Positions 8,774 to 18,512 of a DNA stretch of 45,615 nt are shown here, in pieces. Source of the stretch: Myxococcota bacterium (lineage in GTDB: Bacteria > Myxococcota_A > Polyangia > Polyangiales > JANWZI01); NCBI GenBank assembly GCA_025054695.1, contig JANWZI010000020.1, forward strand, positions 1 through 45,615, in the 5' to 3' direction. The notes under the pieces are model-generated. The model saw only the letters and a program-made list of their open reading frames with translations, searched no databases and was not told the origin of the DNA. The position numbers and the translations under genes were made by a program. How positions within the stretch are numbered: the first letter of the stretch is position 1; each line of letters starts with the position of its first letter.

Positions 8774-11700
8774 GGCGTCACCCCGCTCGATCGCAGCCGT
8801 CCGATGCATCGGACGACGCCCGGTACACCGCCGCGGCCGGTTTCCTCCGGTATCGGGCATGGAATCGGAATGGGTGGCGGCGTCGGGACGGGTCGTGACG
8901 TCTCGTGCTCGGCCTCCTCGAGCTCCGGCCCCTCGTCCGCCACCTCGACGAGGCGGCTGGGGACCACGGCCGTCGGTCGGACGTCGGGTGGCAGCTCCGA
9001 CGCGTCGTCGAACACCTCGACGCCGAGCCCGCGCAACCGCCCACCGACGCTCCAGCGCAGCGGCAAGGCAAACCGCACGAATCCACCGGGGGGCAGCGGC
9101 CGCAGAAAGATCCGGAGCGTACGCCCCTCGACCACGGGCGCGGCACGACCCATCGACGCGAGCCGCTCGCGCGCCTGTCCGTCGAGCTCGGCCCCCGCAG
9201 GCAGGTCGATCTGCACTGTGGGCCGCACGAGCAACCGCGCACCCCGATTCTCGACCCGCACCGCGACCCCAGCGCGCCGGTCGCGTGCTCCGATAGGCCC
9301 GTCGAGACTCACCGCGATGGGCGCCGCCCGCGTCACCGAGGCCGACCACGGCATTCCGTAGCGAAGCTCCAGACGTGCGAGGGCCACGATGCCCGGTCGC
9401 ATTCGGAATCGCAGTCGGTGCGGCCCGGGCCTGCCAAGTCCTTCGAGGCTCACTGACCCGCTGCCGAGCGCGAGTGGGACGCGCACGTCGCGACCGTCGA
9501 CGTGCAGGCCAATGGCCTCCGGCTCGCCACGGACCAGAAGCGCGAGCGCCGCCGAGGCGAGCGATCGCTCCGGCAGCGTAGGGTCGGTCTCGGCGACGGG
9601 TTCGCCGGGACGCGCGAAACGCAGCAACGCGCGCAGGGCAGCCATCGACGCGTCGGGATCACCGAGGGCGGCACGGGCGAGCGCGAGCAGCGCCGTGGGT
9701 CGGAGGGGCCCGTTCTCGGCTTGCGAGTCGTCGAACGGCTCGAGCCAGGTCTCTTCGCCTGCCTGCAACGCGTATCGGTCGACGCGGCGCAGCAGCTCAC
9801 GAGCGCGTGCGGTCGCCCGCGACTCGAGCGGCCCGACCAGGGCGAGCGCAGCGGCGGCGGTCACCCATGCCAGGGGCTCTTCGTGCACGGCGGCCGCGCC
9901 GCGGGCGATGGCTCCGGCGAGTCGCGAGACCAGGGCGGCGAGCTGCCCCCGAACTGCGGGTCGCCGATCCGCGTGACGCACGGCCGGCGCGAGCCACACC
10001 AGACGCTCCGCGTGCCACGACACCGACCCGGCATCCGCGATGTCCTGAGGATCATCGCTCGCCACGAGTCGGAGCGCCGCCTCCAGATGCGCGTCGGGGA
10101 CGTGGGGCACGCTCCAGCCGATGCCCACGGCCAGCGCGGCGTCGTTCAGGTCCACCTCGTCCGGCGCTTGCTCGGCGCGCGCGAGAATCTCGGCGGCCAG
10201 GGACGCATCGTGCGAGTTCGGGCCGCGATGCGTCATCGCGCGATACCAGGCCTTGTGCAGCGTACCGTTCGCGGTCCCGTCCCCGTGCTCGGCGAGGCCG
10301 AATAGGGTACCACCGGTCGACACGGTCAACACCCCCGGCCCACGTTCGGAAGCCTGGGAGGGCGTCTCGAAGTCCAACACGCTTCCGTCGCGCACCAGCG
10401 CCTGCCGCTCGACACGCACGAGCCGCGCATCGGGCAGCGCGCGCAAGGGCCGGCGCACGGCGTCCAAGGGCCGCCCGTCGGACGCGTCGACGGCGCGCAG
10501 CAGGATCGACCCCGAGCCGGCAGCACCGATCACGACCTCGACGATCGCGTCCACCGACTGCGCGGCTGCGAGCGAGACCACCGAAGGGCTCGAGACCGTC
10601 GCGGACAGACCTCCTTCGGGCACGATCTCGATGCGAAGCTGGCGCGGCCGCGCGCCGTGGTTGTGCACGCGCACCGGAATTCGCAGGGCATCGCCAACGG
10701 CCGCCAGAGGTGGAATCGGCGCGTCGATCTCGATCTCGCGCTCGACCCGCAGCTCCGTGCTCGCCGTCGTTCTCCATCCCGACGCCGTCCAGCCGATGGC
10801 CTCGACGCGGTACGTGGTGAGCGCGTCGGCGAGCGGAACCTCGACCGTGGCTCCGGCGCCGGGCTCGAGCACGACGGCGCCGGAGAAGAAGAGCGTCGCG
10901 GGGAAGCGTTCGCGGACGATCTCGCCGGCCGCCGCGAGCGCCGAGCCGGAACGCGGCAAGCGGCCTCCGCCCGTTCTGCGTTCGCGGGCGTCCGCATGAG
11001 ACTGGCCGGCGCGCAGGCCACCGGGCGGGGGCGCCGCAGAGACTTGGGGAGCGCGGTACACACGGCCGCGCCCCGCGCCGACGCCGCCGCCACGACCCAC
11101 CGTTCCGAAGCTCTCCATCGCGATGTCGGCCACCGCTCCGCCTCCGCCCGCACTGGTGCCACGCACGCCGAGCCCCCCCTCGGCGTCGGCCTCGCTTTCG
11201 GAGGCGCGCACGCCCGTCGCGGTGCGCTCCGCCTCGGCATCGAGCCCCAACGCGTCGTAGGCGGCGCGCATCGCCTCGAGCGTGCGTGGCCCCGGTGCGA
11301 GGGTTCCGAGCGCGCGGATGAGCGCGTCCTCCCCGCTACCCACCGAGTACGGCGTGCCAGCCGGTACGGCGCGAGCCCAAGGGTCGCGCACGTCGTCGGT
11401 GGTGCCCGGGCGGCCATCGGGGCCCGGCGAGACGAGCTCGTAGCCCGGAGCGAGCTCCGAGAGCACGAGGCGAGGCCGCGCCGTGGTGCGACGCAGGACG
11501 AACGAGCCGCCCCACGGGTCACGCAGATCGGCGGGCCGCAGCATCCCCTTCCGCACCATCCAGCCGAGCCAGCGCTCCGGGGGCTCGGCGCGCGCGACGG
11601 ATGCCGTCTCTCGGTTCGCCGGATCGCCGAATCTCGCCAAAGCCACGATCAGGCGCACCAGCCGACGGCGCGCGACGCGCCGAGCCGCGGCCGCGAACGA

Positions 11701-14076
11701 GAATCCGAGCTCCGCGTCCTCGAGCATCGCGAGCGTCAACCGCTGCCCACCGAGTGCCCGGGCGAGCTCGTCGGCCAGACGCCCACGTCGCACGAGCTCC
11801 TCGATGACGCCGGGCTCGAATCCGACCCAGCGCTCGCCCACGCGACGCACGATCCCTTCGGCGAACCGCGGATCCTCGACGGCACCCTCGAGGGCCTGTT
11901 CGAGGGCCATCATCGCGGGTACCAGACCCCGGCGCAGCAGTTCGTCGCGCAACGCGACCGGATCGCGAAACAGTCCGGCGCCAGTGGGGACGCCGTGGCG
12001 CGGGTCGTGGTCGGTCGCCGGGCTGCCCCACGGGGGCGGCTCGATGGGAGGCGGACCGGGAGGCACCGCGTCGGGGCCGAGGGCGGCCGCGAGTGCGGCG
12101 CACAGCAGCGTCTCCGCGTCCCGCGTCGTCGGATCGGTCACGGCCGCCTGCAATCGTCCGTCGAGCCACGGCAGCGTCCACGGCTCTTCTCCCGCGTGGG
12201 CCGTCAGATCGCGCGCGACCAGGGCGACGAAGCCCGCCGCGCCGCTGCTCGTGCTCACCGAAACGCGCGCGCGCTCGCGCACCCGCCAAGGTTGCGTACC
12301 CGCATCCAGCCGCAGCGCGAACGCGTCCACCGGCCGAACCAGCACCCCGTCCAGCGCTCCCGCTCGCACGATGCGGCGGCTGCGCTCGTCGGCGCGCGGC
12401 AGCGAACCATCCGTCGGCCAGTCGAGCGGTCGCGCCCTCACGATCACCAGCCCCGTGACGGTCTCCGGCAATCGGAGGGTAACGAACGAGCGCCCTGGCG
12501 TCGGCGTGAGCACGCCGACGGCCACGGGGCGGACGGGTGCGAGCGCTTCGACGATCACGGGACGGCCTCGGGCCTCGGCCGACGTGAGGACATCGACGGT
12601 GATCGTTCCGCCGGGCGCCACGACGCTCTCGCGAATGCGCGGCGCGAGCACGGCCTCCGGAGCGACGGCCACGCACGCACGCCCCACGGCGCCGTCGCGG
12701 TCGCCGACGCGCACCTCGACGACCGTAGCCGGACGCCCTTCGCAGCCGGCGCCGCCGTGCGTCAGTCGTGCGGCAGCTCCTCGCTCGACGCGCACCGGCA
12801 CCGCGAGCAGGCCGTGCGCGTCGGTGGTGCGGCGGACGGTGCCGCCGACCACAGCCGATCCTGACACCTCGACGTGGGTTCCCGCCGGCGCGGGGCGCCC
12901 GAGCGGGTCGCGCAAGAGCACGTACGTCTCGGTCTCGACCTCCGGTACGAGCGCGCCGTGTCGCGGCGTCGCCTCGACAATCCAGTCTGAGCGCGACAGC
13001 ACGTACGAGGCGCTCGTCGTCAGCCGCCCATGGGCGGGGTGACGCACGACGACCGACAGGTCCCGTGGCTCGCTGCTCTCGCCTAGCAGCAGACTCGGCG
13101 CGTCGAGCTCGAAGCTCGCGACCCCCTGCGCGTCGGTGTGTACCTCGAGCGTGCCGGCTTCGTCGTCGGAGGCGCGCAGCGAAACCACCGCGCCGGCGAC
13201 GGGCGCACCGGAGGGCGCGCGCACGGTCACCGTTCCGCGCAGCTTGCCTCCCGGCCGCACGACCGTCGTGTCCAGGTGGACGTCGACGAGCAATCGCTCG
13301 AGCGTGCGGCGGCCCACGTCGAACGCGACCGTTGCGGCGAGCTCGGGCGTCGGCCGGAGCCATTCCGCGTGCAGGGTCCAGCCGCCGTGCGCTGCGCCCG
13401 CGGGCAGCGTGAAGCGATGCGAGACGGCACCGGACGGCGAGGTAACGCGCTCGGCCACTTCGACGTCGCCTCCGTTCGGATCGCGCAACACGAGCCGCAG
13501 CCGTCCGTCACCGATCGGACGGCCATCGGCGCGGCGCGTGAGCAAGGCGAGCACGTGCACCGGCTCGCCCGGCTCGTACAGTCGGCGGTCGACGAGAAGC
13601 TCGAGGCGAGCGCCCGGAGTCGGAACGACGTGGAAGTCCCACGAACGTCCCGGGTCGCCGCCGGCGCCGCGGTCGAGGTGGACCTCAAGTCGAAGCGGGT
13701 GCCGGACGTCGGACGGCACGGAAAGCTGGGCCTCGAAGTAGCCCTGCGCGTCGGCCGTCGCCTCGCCCGTGGCCCAGGTGACGGGCTGACCGTCGCCACC
13801 GTGGCCGAGCAGGCGCACCGTCACGCGCGCTCCCGGCAGCGCGCGCAGATCCGCGAGCCCGACCACCTCGAGCGAGCGCCCCGCGACCAGGAACGGCTCG
13901 CCGGCCACGATCTCGCCGTGCCCCGTCAGCAGCAGCTCGTAACCGCGCGCGACGTCTGCACTCTGGGCGGCGAGAGCGCCGGGCGTGACGGCGGCCGCCA
14001 AGAGCGTCAGACAGCACGCCCACGGGACGAGATGCGACGGGGCTCGGATCGAGCGGAACGCGCGTGTCTGCAGCAT
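8770..14076 (-). CDS. Alpha-2-macroglobulin-like protein A with GspG-like module
   Basis: Predicted exported protein of 1768 residues. The ATG at 14076 gives a signal peptide (hydrophobic CCLTLLAAAVTPGALA). MG-type modules follow (YEPGEPVHVLALLTRR near residue 170). A helical segment precedes DPWGGSFVLRR and GYELVSPGPDGRPGTTDD (about 850-910), matching the GspG C-terminal pattern. A Gly/Arg-rich bait-like linker comes next, then a clear A2M domain (FPATLFFSGAVVLEPG, YRVEAIGWTASGW). A helical domain follows it, where complement-like families carry the thioester; no GCGEQ is seen. The C-terminus is Pro/Glu-rich. It shares architecture with the downstream gene, implying a tandem duplication. A 221-bp gap separates it from the upstream lipoprotein. 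Confidence 0.78.
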   Translation of the reverse strand: MLQTRAFRSIRAPSHLVPWACCLTLLAAAVTPGALAAQSADVARGYELLLTGHGEIVAGEPFLVAGRSLEVVGLADLRALPGARVTVRLLGHGGDGQPVTWATGEATADAQGYFEAQLSVPSDVRHPLRLEVHLDRGAGGDPGRSWDFHVVPTPGARLELLVDRRLYEPGEPVHVLALLTRRADGRPIGDGRLRLVLRDPNGGDVEVAERVTSPSGAVSHRFTLPAGAAHGGWTLHAEWLRPTPELAATVAFDVGRRTLERLLVDVHLDTTVVRPGGKLRGTVTVRAPSGAPVAGAVVSLRASDDEAGTLEVHTDAQGVASFELDAPSLLLGESSEPRDLSVVVRHPAHGRLTTSASYVLSRSDWIVEATPRHGALVPEVETETYVLLRDPLGRPAPAGTHVEVSGSAVVGGTVRRTTDAHGLLAVPVRVERGAAARLTHGGAGCEGRPATVVEVRVGDRDGAVGRACVAVAPEAVLAPRIRESVVAPGGTITVDVLTSAEARGRPVIVEALAPVRPVAVGVLTPTPGRSFVTLRLPETVTGLVIVRARPLDWPTDGSLPRADERSRRIVRAGALDGVLVRPVDAFALRLDAGTQPWRVRERARVSVSTSSGAAGFVALVARDLTAHAGEEPWTLPWLDGRLQAAVTDPTTRDAETLLCAALAAALGPDAVPPGPPPIEPPPWGSPATDHDPRHGVPTGAGLFRDPVALRDELLRRGLVPAMMALEQALEGAVEDPRFAEGIVRRVGERWVGFEPGVIEELVRRGRLADELARALGGQRLTLAMLEDAELGFSFAAAARRVARRRLVRLIVALARFGDPANRETASVARAEPPERWLGWMVRKGMLRPADLRDPWGGSFVLRRTTARPRLVLSELAPGYELVSPGPDGRPGTTDDVRDPWARAVPAGTPYSVGSGEDALIRALGTLAPGPRTLEAMRAAYDALGLDAEAERTATGVRASESEADAEGGLGVRGTSAGGGGAVADIAMESFGTVGRGGGVGAGRGRVYRAPQVSAAPPPGGLRAGQSHADARERRTGGGRLPRSGSALAAAGEIVRERFPATLFFSGAVVLEPGAGATVEVPLADALTTYRVEAIGWTASGWRTTASTELRVEREIEIDAPIPPLAAVGDALRIPVRVHNHGARPRQLRIEIVPEGGLSATVSSPSVVSLAAAQSVDAIVEVVIGAAGSGSILLRAVDASDGRPLDAVRRPLRALPDARLVRVERQALVRDGSVLDFETPSQASERGPGVLTVSTGGTLFGLAEHGDGTANGTLHKAWYRAMTHRGPNSHDASLAAEILARAEQAPDEVDLNDAALAVGIGWSVPHVPDAHLEAALRLVASDDPQDIADAGSVSWHAERLVWLAPAVRHADRRPAVRGQLAALVSRLAGAIARGAAAVHEEPLAWVTAAAALALVGPLESRATARARELLRRVDRYALQAGEETWLEPFDDSQAENGPLRPTALLALARAALGDPDASMAALRALLRFARPGEPVAETDPTLPERSLASAALALLVRGEPEAIGLHVDGRDVRVPLALGSGSVSLEGLGRPGPHRLRFRMRPGIVALARLELRYGMPWSASVTRAAPIAVSLDGPIGARDRRAGVAVRVENRGARLLVRPTVQIDLPAGAELDGQARERLASMGRAAPVVEGRTLRIFLRPLPPGGFVRFALPLRWSVGGRLRGLGVEVFDDASELPPDVRPTAVVPSRLVEVADEGPELEEAEHETSRPVPTPPPIPIPCPIPEETGRGGVPGVVRCIGRLRSSGVTP

Positions 14077-14297
14077 GCGGTCGAGGTCTCGTGCGAGAAG
14101 TGGACTTGGGGTAGGGCCGCCACCGTGGGTCGGAACGCATCCGGCGCGCCGTAGCGAGCGCGGGCGGCGCGTGCCGCGTTGGACAGCGGCCGACGGCGAC
14201 GGTTTCGTGCTGGCCGGAACGAGCGCTTCGTTCGTCGCGCACGATGCCACGAACGGGTGCGCTCCGACCAGAGGCTCGTGCGCGGGGTCGCGCGGGC
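14077..14297 (-). other. Operon gap with two competing hairpins
   Basis: No gene is seen in this 221-bp gap between the lipoprotein and alpha-2-macroglobulin-like gene A. Two inverted repeats share bases: GAACGA 14217-14222 with TCGTTC 14228-14233 (loop 5), and CGTTCGT 14229-14235 with ACGAACG 14249-14255 (loop 13). They cannot form together. This could be a processing or attenuation site, or chance in GC-rich DNA. No promoter is obvious. Confidence 0.3.
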
Positions 14298-16010
14298 TCA
14301 ACGACCGAGCGCCGCAGGCAGCAGTAGCAGCAGCTCGCCCCGGGGGTCGGTCGTCGCGCGTGCCACCTCGACGCCCCTCGGCGGCCCTGCGTCGGATTCG
14401 TGCAGCACCCAGACGCGCACCTCGGCGCCCCCGAGGGAACCGTCGGCCGATCGCAGGCGGCCGCCGACGGGAACCGGGGCGGACATCGCGACTTCGTGGA
14501 CCAACGCGAGGTCGGCGCGCGTGGCCAGATCGGGCACGACGTGCCACGGGAAGCCCGAGTCGGGGGGCGGTCGCACGGTCACGTCGTACGCGCCTGCATC
14601 GAGATCCGCGCGGAACGCCCCGCTCCGATCGGTGACGACCGTTCGCGAGCGATTGAACCGCGCCGCGGGTACCTCGGGAAGAGGCGTGCCGCGCGCGGCG
14701 GCGTGAACGGTGGCGTCGGCGAGCGGCCGCCCCCCTGCCGTGACGCTTCCGCCCAGCCGGGCCGCGCGTGGCAGCGTGAACAGCTGACCGCTCAGCTCGC
14801 CGGTCGCCGGCCTCTCGATGCGAAGCGATTCGACGAGGACCGCGTCCGCGCTGCCTCGCGCCTCGTCGCGGGGAGCCGGGGGCGTGACGACGACCTCGTA
14901 GCGCGCGGGCAACAGCATCGCCTCGAAAGAGCCATCCGCGACGGTCGTCGCCATCGTCCGGAACGAGCCGCGGACGCCCGTGTCCGAGTCGTGCAGCTCG
15001 GCCACGAGCTCGACCGTCGCGCCGGCGACCCGCTCTCCACTCGCGCGCTCGACGATGCCCGCGTAGCGAATCGGTTCGAGACGGGGCACGAGCACGCGCA
15101 CGCCACCGGTCTCCGGTTCGGCGATCAGATAGGCGGGATCGACGAGCATGGTCGGGAACAGCGGCCGTTCGGGACCGCCGTTGAGGCGCAGCAGGAACGA
15201 GGACGCCGCATCGGCCGAGGTGAGCCGAATCTCGAACGAACCGCTCGAGCCCGGCGTGACCGAGGTGATCGCGGTGGACGAGAGCAATTCGCCCGCGGCG
15301 TCGACGGCGCGCACCTGCAGCCCGCCGAGCGGCACGCCGTCCGCGTCGACGACCACGCCGCGGATCGAGACGAGCTCGGCCGGCCAGTCGAGGTCGAGCC
15401 GCGCCGCCGTTCCTCCCGTCGGAATGCCGATGCGACGGCGCAGCGGCGGCAGCACCGCGGCCTGTTCTCCGGTCGGCTCGACGAGGACGTCGTAATCGGC
15501 GCCCGCTGCCACGCGAAGCTCGTAGTCCGCTTCCCGCTCGTCGGCGGCGAGCAGTGCGGAGGCACGCGGTGGAGCCTCGAACGAAAGCTCGGGCGCGCCG
15601 TCGAACGGGGGCACCCGACGCAGGCGGACACGCGCGGCGACGCGCTCGCCTCGGTATCGCGTGGTTCCGAACACCGTCACGATGGGCGGCAGCTCGGGAA
15701 GGTCCATCCATCCCTCGGCGGCCACCTCGAACGGGCCGACGAGCCAGGCGGCGTGATCGCGCCCCTCGGCCGCCGCGACCGTCAATAACACGCGCATCGG
15801 CCGCTCGGGCGGGCGGACGCACATGCCGAGCTCGCGATCGCAGCGCAGCCCCCCGCTGCGCTCGCAATCGTCGTCCGAGCCACAGCGGTTCTCGACCCGT
15901 GCGTCGACGTCGACGACGAGGCTGCAGCCCGCGGCGAGCCACGCAGCCGTGATCGGAGCCCATCGGCCCGGCTGGCGACGCGTCGTCGTCGGTCTGAACC
16001 GGCCCGTCAT
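14298..16010 (-). CDS. Lipoprotein with carboxypeptidase-regulatory-like modules
   Basis: Predicted outer-membrane or periplasmic lipoprotein of 570 residues. The ATG at 16010 gives a signal and lipobox (WLAAGC), then a Cys-rich motif (NRCGSDDDCERSGGLRCD), common in myxobacterial lipoproteins. The rest is a series of transthyretin-like, carboxypeptidase-regulatory-like sandwich modules, recognised by repeats such as IRGVVVDADGVPLGGLQVRA, YAGIVERASGERVAGATVEL and LGGSVTAGGRPLADATVHA. Such modules are structural and have no enzyme site. Its start overlaps the stop of the upstream lipoprotein by 4 bp. It precedes two MG-domain giants and probably belongs to the same surface assembly. Confidence 0.75.
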   Translation of the reverse strand: MTGRFRPTTTRRQPGRWAPITAAWLAAGCSLVVDVDARVENRCGSDDDCERSGGLRCDRELGMCVRPPERPMRVLLTVAAAEGRDHAAWLVGPFEVAAEGWMDLPELPPIVTVFGTTRYRGERVAARVRLRRVPPFDGAPELSFEAPPRASALLAADEREADYELRVAAGADYDVLVEPTGEQAAVLPPLRRRIGIPTGGTAARLDLDWPAELVSIRGVVVDADGVPLGGLQVRAVDAAGELLSSTAITSVTPGSSGSFEIRLTSADAASSFLLRLNGGPERPLFPTMLVDPAYLIAEPETGGVRVLVPRLEPIRYAGIVERASGERVAGATVELVAELHDSDTGVRGSFRTMATTVADGSFEAMLLPARYEVVVTPPAPRDEARGSADAVLVESLRIERPATGELSGQLFTLPRAARLGGSVTAGGRPLADATVHAAARGTPLPEVPAARFNRSRTVVTDRSGAFRADLDAGAYDVTVRPPPDSGFPWHVVPDLATRADLALVHEVAMSAPVPVGGRLRSADGSLGGAEVRVWVLHESDAGPPRGVEVARATTDPRGELLLLLPAALGR

Positions 16011-16552
16011 CGGCAGTTCTCCAGGGGCACGCTCATGACCGTGTCGTCGACGACGCCGATCCACCAGAACGCGCGGTCCGACGGGGCCGGTCGGCCATCC
16101 CGCATGGCGGGAACCCCTGGCGCGGCGAAGTCTTCCGCGACGAGCACCTCGATCCGATGGCACGACCCAGCCGGCCCGAGCTCCTCGTCCTCGATCACGA
16201 TCTCGACGGGCGAGGTGACCGGACCGAACTCGACGAAGCCGTTGCCCGGGTCCGCCCCCGGACGGTCGTCGCGGTCGAGGAATCGCTGCCACTCGTTGCG
16301 CGCGCCCGCGGGCTCGTCGATCACCTCGAAGCAGAGCACCTTGCGCGGGTCCGGCCCGTCGCGGTCCAGCGGCGAGAGCACCGCGTCGACCGGCTCTCCG
16401 GAGGCACACCGGACGATGGTGGGGCGGGCGTCGACGGGCTCGGCGACCTCGATGGGCTCGGTGACCAGGCAACCGCAGGCGAAGGCGGACGGCAACACGG
16501 CCGTCCACACGTGCGGAGCAACCGTCGGGCCATGCGTACGCAGAACGGTCAC
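16007..16552 (-). CDS. Small exported lipoprotein, first gene of envelope operon
   Basis: I do not recognise a family. The GTG at 16552 gives 181 residues with a signal-like stretch (VWTAVLPSAFACGC) and a candidate lipobox Cys. The mature part is acidic and ends in a Cys (VPLENCR); two further Cys (VRCASG, VLCFEV) and GSCHRIEV suggest disulfides in the periplasm. An ATG at 16630 is also in frame but would place the candidate sigma-54 promoter inside the gene, and the extra sequence is Arg-rich. Its stop overlaps the next start (ATGA). It starts 90 bp after the end of the sigma-54 activator gene. Confidence 0.6.
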   Translation of the reverse strand: MTVLRTHGPTVAPHVWTAVLPSAFACGCLVTEPIEVAEPVDARPTIVRCASGEPVDAVLSPLDRDGPDPRKVLCFEVIDEPAGARNEWQRFLDRDDRPGADPGNGFVEFGPVTSPVEIVIEDEELGPAGSCHRIEVLVAEDFAAPGVPAMRDGRPAPSDRAFWWIGVVDDTVMSVPLENCR

Positions 16553-16575
16553 GTGGCGCAGATCACGAGGAATTT

Positions 16576-16591
16576 TGCACGTCGAGGGCCA
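16576..16591 (-). promoter_or_regulatory. Candidate sigma-54 (-24/-12) promoter
   Basis: Read on the minus strand this is TGGCCCTCGACGTGCA. It keeps the invariant GG and GC ten bases apart and matches 9 of the 12 fixed bases of TGGCACG-N4-TTGCA. Transcription would begin near 16565, just before the GTG at 16552. It lies between a sigma-54 activator gene and the lipoprotein/alpha-2-macroglobulin operon. It is a consensus match only; upstream activator sites were not identified. Confidence 0.5.
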
Positions 16592-16642
16592 TCCCGCCCG
16601 TCGAGACCGCGACAGCGCTGTCCGACCCACGGAGCGAGCGGC

Positions 16643-18454
16643 TCACTCCATGGTCGGCTCGGGCGGGTCCGGCTCCCGTTCCAGATAACGGAAGATGGTC
16701 CGGGGATCGACGCCGAGGTCGTGGGCGGTCTTGGTGCGGTTGCCGCCGTTGCGCTCGAGCACTTCGAGCACGTAGCGGCGCTGCCATTCCTCGCGCGCCT
16801 GGGCGAGGGGCACGACGGTCCGCGCACTCGCCGGGCCGAGCTCGAGATCCTCCGGACCGACGAGGGTGCGCTCGCAGAGCACGACGGCGCGCTTGATGCG
16901 GTTCTCGAGCTGGCGCACGTTGCCCGGCCAGTCGTACTGCCGGATGGCCTGCAGCGCGTGCGGCGTGAAGCCCTTGACGCGGCCGCCGTACTCGGCCGCG
17001 TAGCGCGCGAGCAGGTACTTGGCGAGCACGATGACGTCCTCGCCGCGCTCGCGAAGCGGCGGCAGGTGGATGTTGACGACGTTGAGACGGTAGTAGAGGT
17101 CCTCGCGGAATCGCCCTTGCCGGATCTCCTCCTCGAGGTTGCGGTGGGTGGCCGCGATGACGCGGATGTCGACGGGCTCGGGGCGGGTCTCGCCCACCTT
17201 CGTCACGACGCGTTCCTGCAGCGCGCGGAGCAGCTTGACCTGCAGCGCGATCGGCATCTCGCCGATCTCGTCGAGGAAGAGCGTACCGCCGCTGGCGGCC
17301 TGGAATCGCCCCTGACGCGTGGCGACGGCCCCGGTGAATGCGCCGCGCACGTGCCCGAACAGCTCGCTTTCCATGAGCGTTTCGGGAATCGCGCCGCAGT
17401 TGACGACGACGAACGGTCCCCGGGCGCGCGCGCTTCGAGCGTGGATCTCGCGCGCGATGAGCTCCTTGCCCGTTCCCGTCTCACCGGTGACGAGCACGTT
17501 GACGTCGGTCGGCGCCACGCGCTCGATGCGCTTGAAGACCTCGACGAGGGCGGGTGAGGTGCCAACGATCTCTCCGAACTTGCGGCTTTCGAGCCGGTCG
17601 GCGAGCGCGTCCCGATCCGAGCGGAGCTCATCGAGCAGCAGCGCGTTCTGCAGCACGAGCGCGCCCTGCGCGGCGAACACGGTCATCACCTCGAGGCTCG
17701 TCTGCTCGAACAGCGAGCGCACGTCGTCGTTGCCGACGTAGATGACCCCGAGCAGCTGCCCGCGGGCGATGAGCGGCGCGCACATCACGGAGCACAGCTT
17801 CAGATTCATCACGCTCTCGCTCGACCGGAACATCGTGTCGTGCAGGGCGTCGCTCACGATGAGCGGCCGCTGCGTCTCGACGACGTGCCGCAGGATCGAG
17901 TCCGAAAGCTGCGACAAATCCGCGAGCAGATTCTGCTGCTGGACGTTGCGGGCCACGCTGATGTGCGGAACCCCGTCGCGGAACAGGATGACGAAGCCCT
18001 TCTGGGCTCCCGTCACCTCGATGACTGCGTCGATGAGCGCTTCGAGCTGCTCGCGGATCGTGCGCGCCCCGGACAGTCGTTCGCTGAGCTCCGCGAGCCG
18101 CCGCATGCCCTCGAGCTGGCGGGCAATCCGCCGGCTCGCGTCGTCCTCGTCGGCCGGTGTCGACTCCTCGAAGATCGAGAAGCGGAGCTCGACGTCGCCG
18201 ACCGCGATACGGTCTTGATGGAAGATCTTCGTGCGGCGGCGACGCTTGCCGTTGACCTCGATGGGGGCGTCGGCGTCGGCTTCCTGCAGGTGGAAGTCGC
18301 GACCGTCGAACACGAGCTGCGCATGGTGTCGGGCAACGCCCGGTGCGTCGAGGACGACGTCGCTGGTCGCCGCGCGTCCGATCGTCGTGATGCGCTTGAA
18401 GACGCCGTAGACGTGCGTACGGCCGTTGGGCGCGATCCACGTCAACTGGGGCAT
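16643..18454 (-). CDS. FHA-GAF-AAA+ sigma-54-dependent activator
   Basis: Enhancer-binding protein of 603 residues that remodels sigma-54 RNA polymerase. FHA domain, about 5-95 ([21 protein letters not shown]), reads phosphothreonine. A GAF domain, about 125-285, senses a small ligand or partner. The AAA+ core spans about 300-520, with Walker A GETGTGKE, the sigma-54 contact loop GAFTGA, Walker [12 protein letters not shown] and [14 protein letters not shown]. The Fis-type HTH is at 560-595 ([21 protein letters not shown]). ATG 18454 starts exactly at the FHA fold. This architecture is abundant in myxobacteria, where FHA links Ser/Thr kinase signals to sigma-54 genes. Its likely target is the downstream operon. 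The kinase at 32.3 kb is a possible but unproven partner. Confidence 0.93.
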   Translation of the reverse strand: MPQLTWIAPNGRTHVYGVFKRITTIGRAATSDVVLDAPGVARHHAQLVFDGRDFHLQEADADAPIEVNGKRRRRTKIFHQDRIAVGDVELRFSIFEESTPADEDDASRRIARQLEGMRRLAELSERLSGARTIREQLEALIDAVIEVTGAQKGFVILFRDGVPHISVARNVQQQNLLADLSQLSDSILRHVVETQRPLIVSDALHDTMFRSSESVMNLKLCSVMCAPLIARGQLLGVIYVGNDDVRSLFEQTSLEVMTVFAAQGALVLQNALLLDELRSDRDALADRLESRKFGEIVGTSPALVEVFKRIERVAPTDVNVLVTGETGTGKELIAREIHARSARARGPFVVVNCGAIPETLMESELFGHVRGAFTGAVATRQGRFQAASGGTLFLDEIGEMPIALQVKLLRALQERVVTKVGETRPEPVDIRVIAATHRNLEEEIRQGRFREDLYYRLNVVNIHLPPLRERGEDVIVLAKYLLARYAAEYGGRVKGFTPHALQAIRQYDWPGNVRQLENRIKRAVVLCERTLVGPEDLELGPASARTVVPLAQAREEWQRRYVLEVLERNGGNRTKTAHDLGVDPRTIFRYLEREPDPPEPTME

Positions 18455-18512
18455 CGAGCACCCGAAGCATAGCGCGCCCGGGCCGCCGCGGGCCCTCGCA
18501 CGCGGGCGCGCC

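Noticed and set aside
8770-14076. A thioester-bearing, complement-like A2M protein
   Set aside because: No GCGEQ or similar Cys-x-x-Gln was found in either A2M-like protein.
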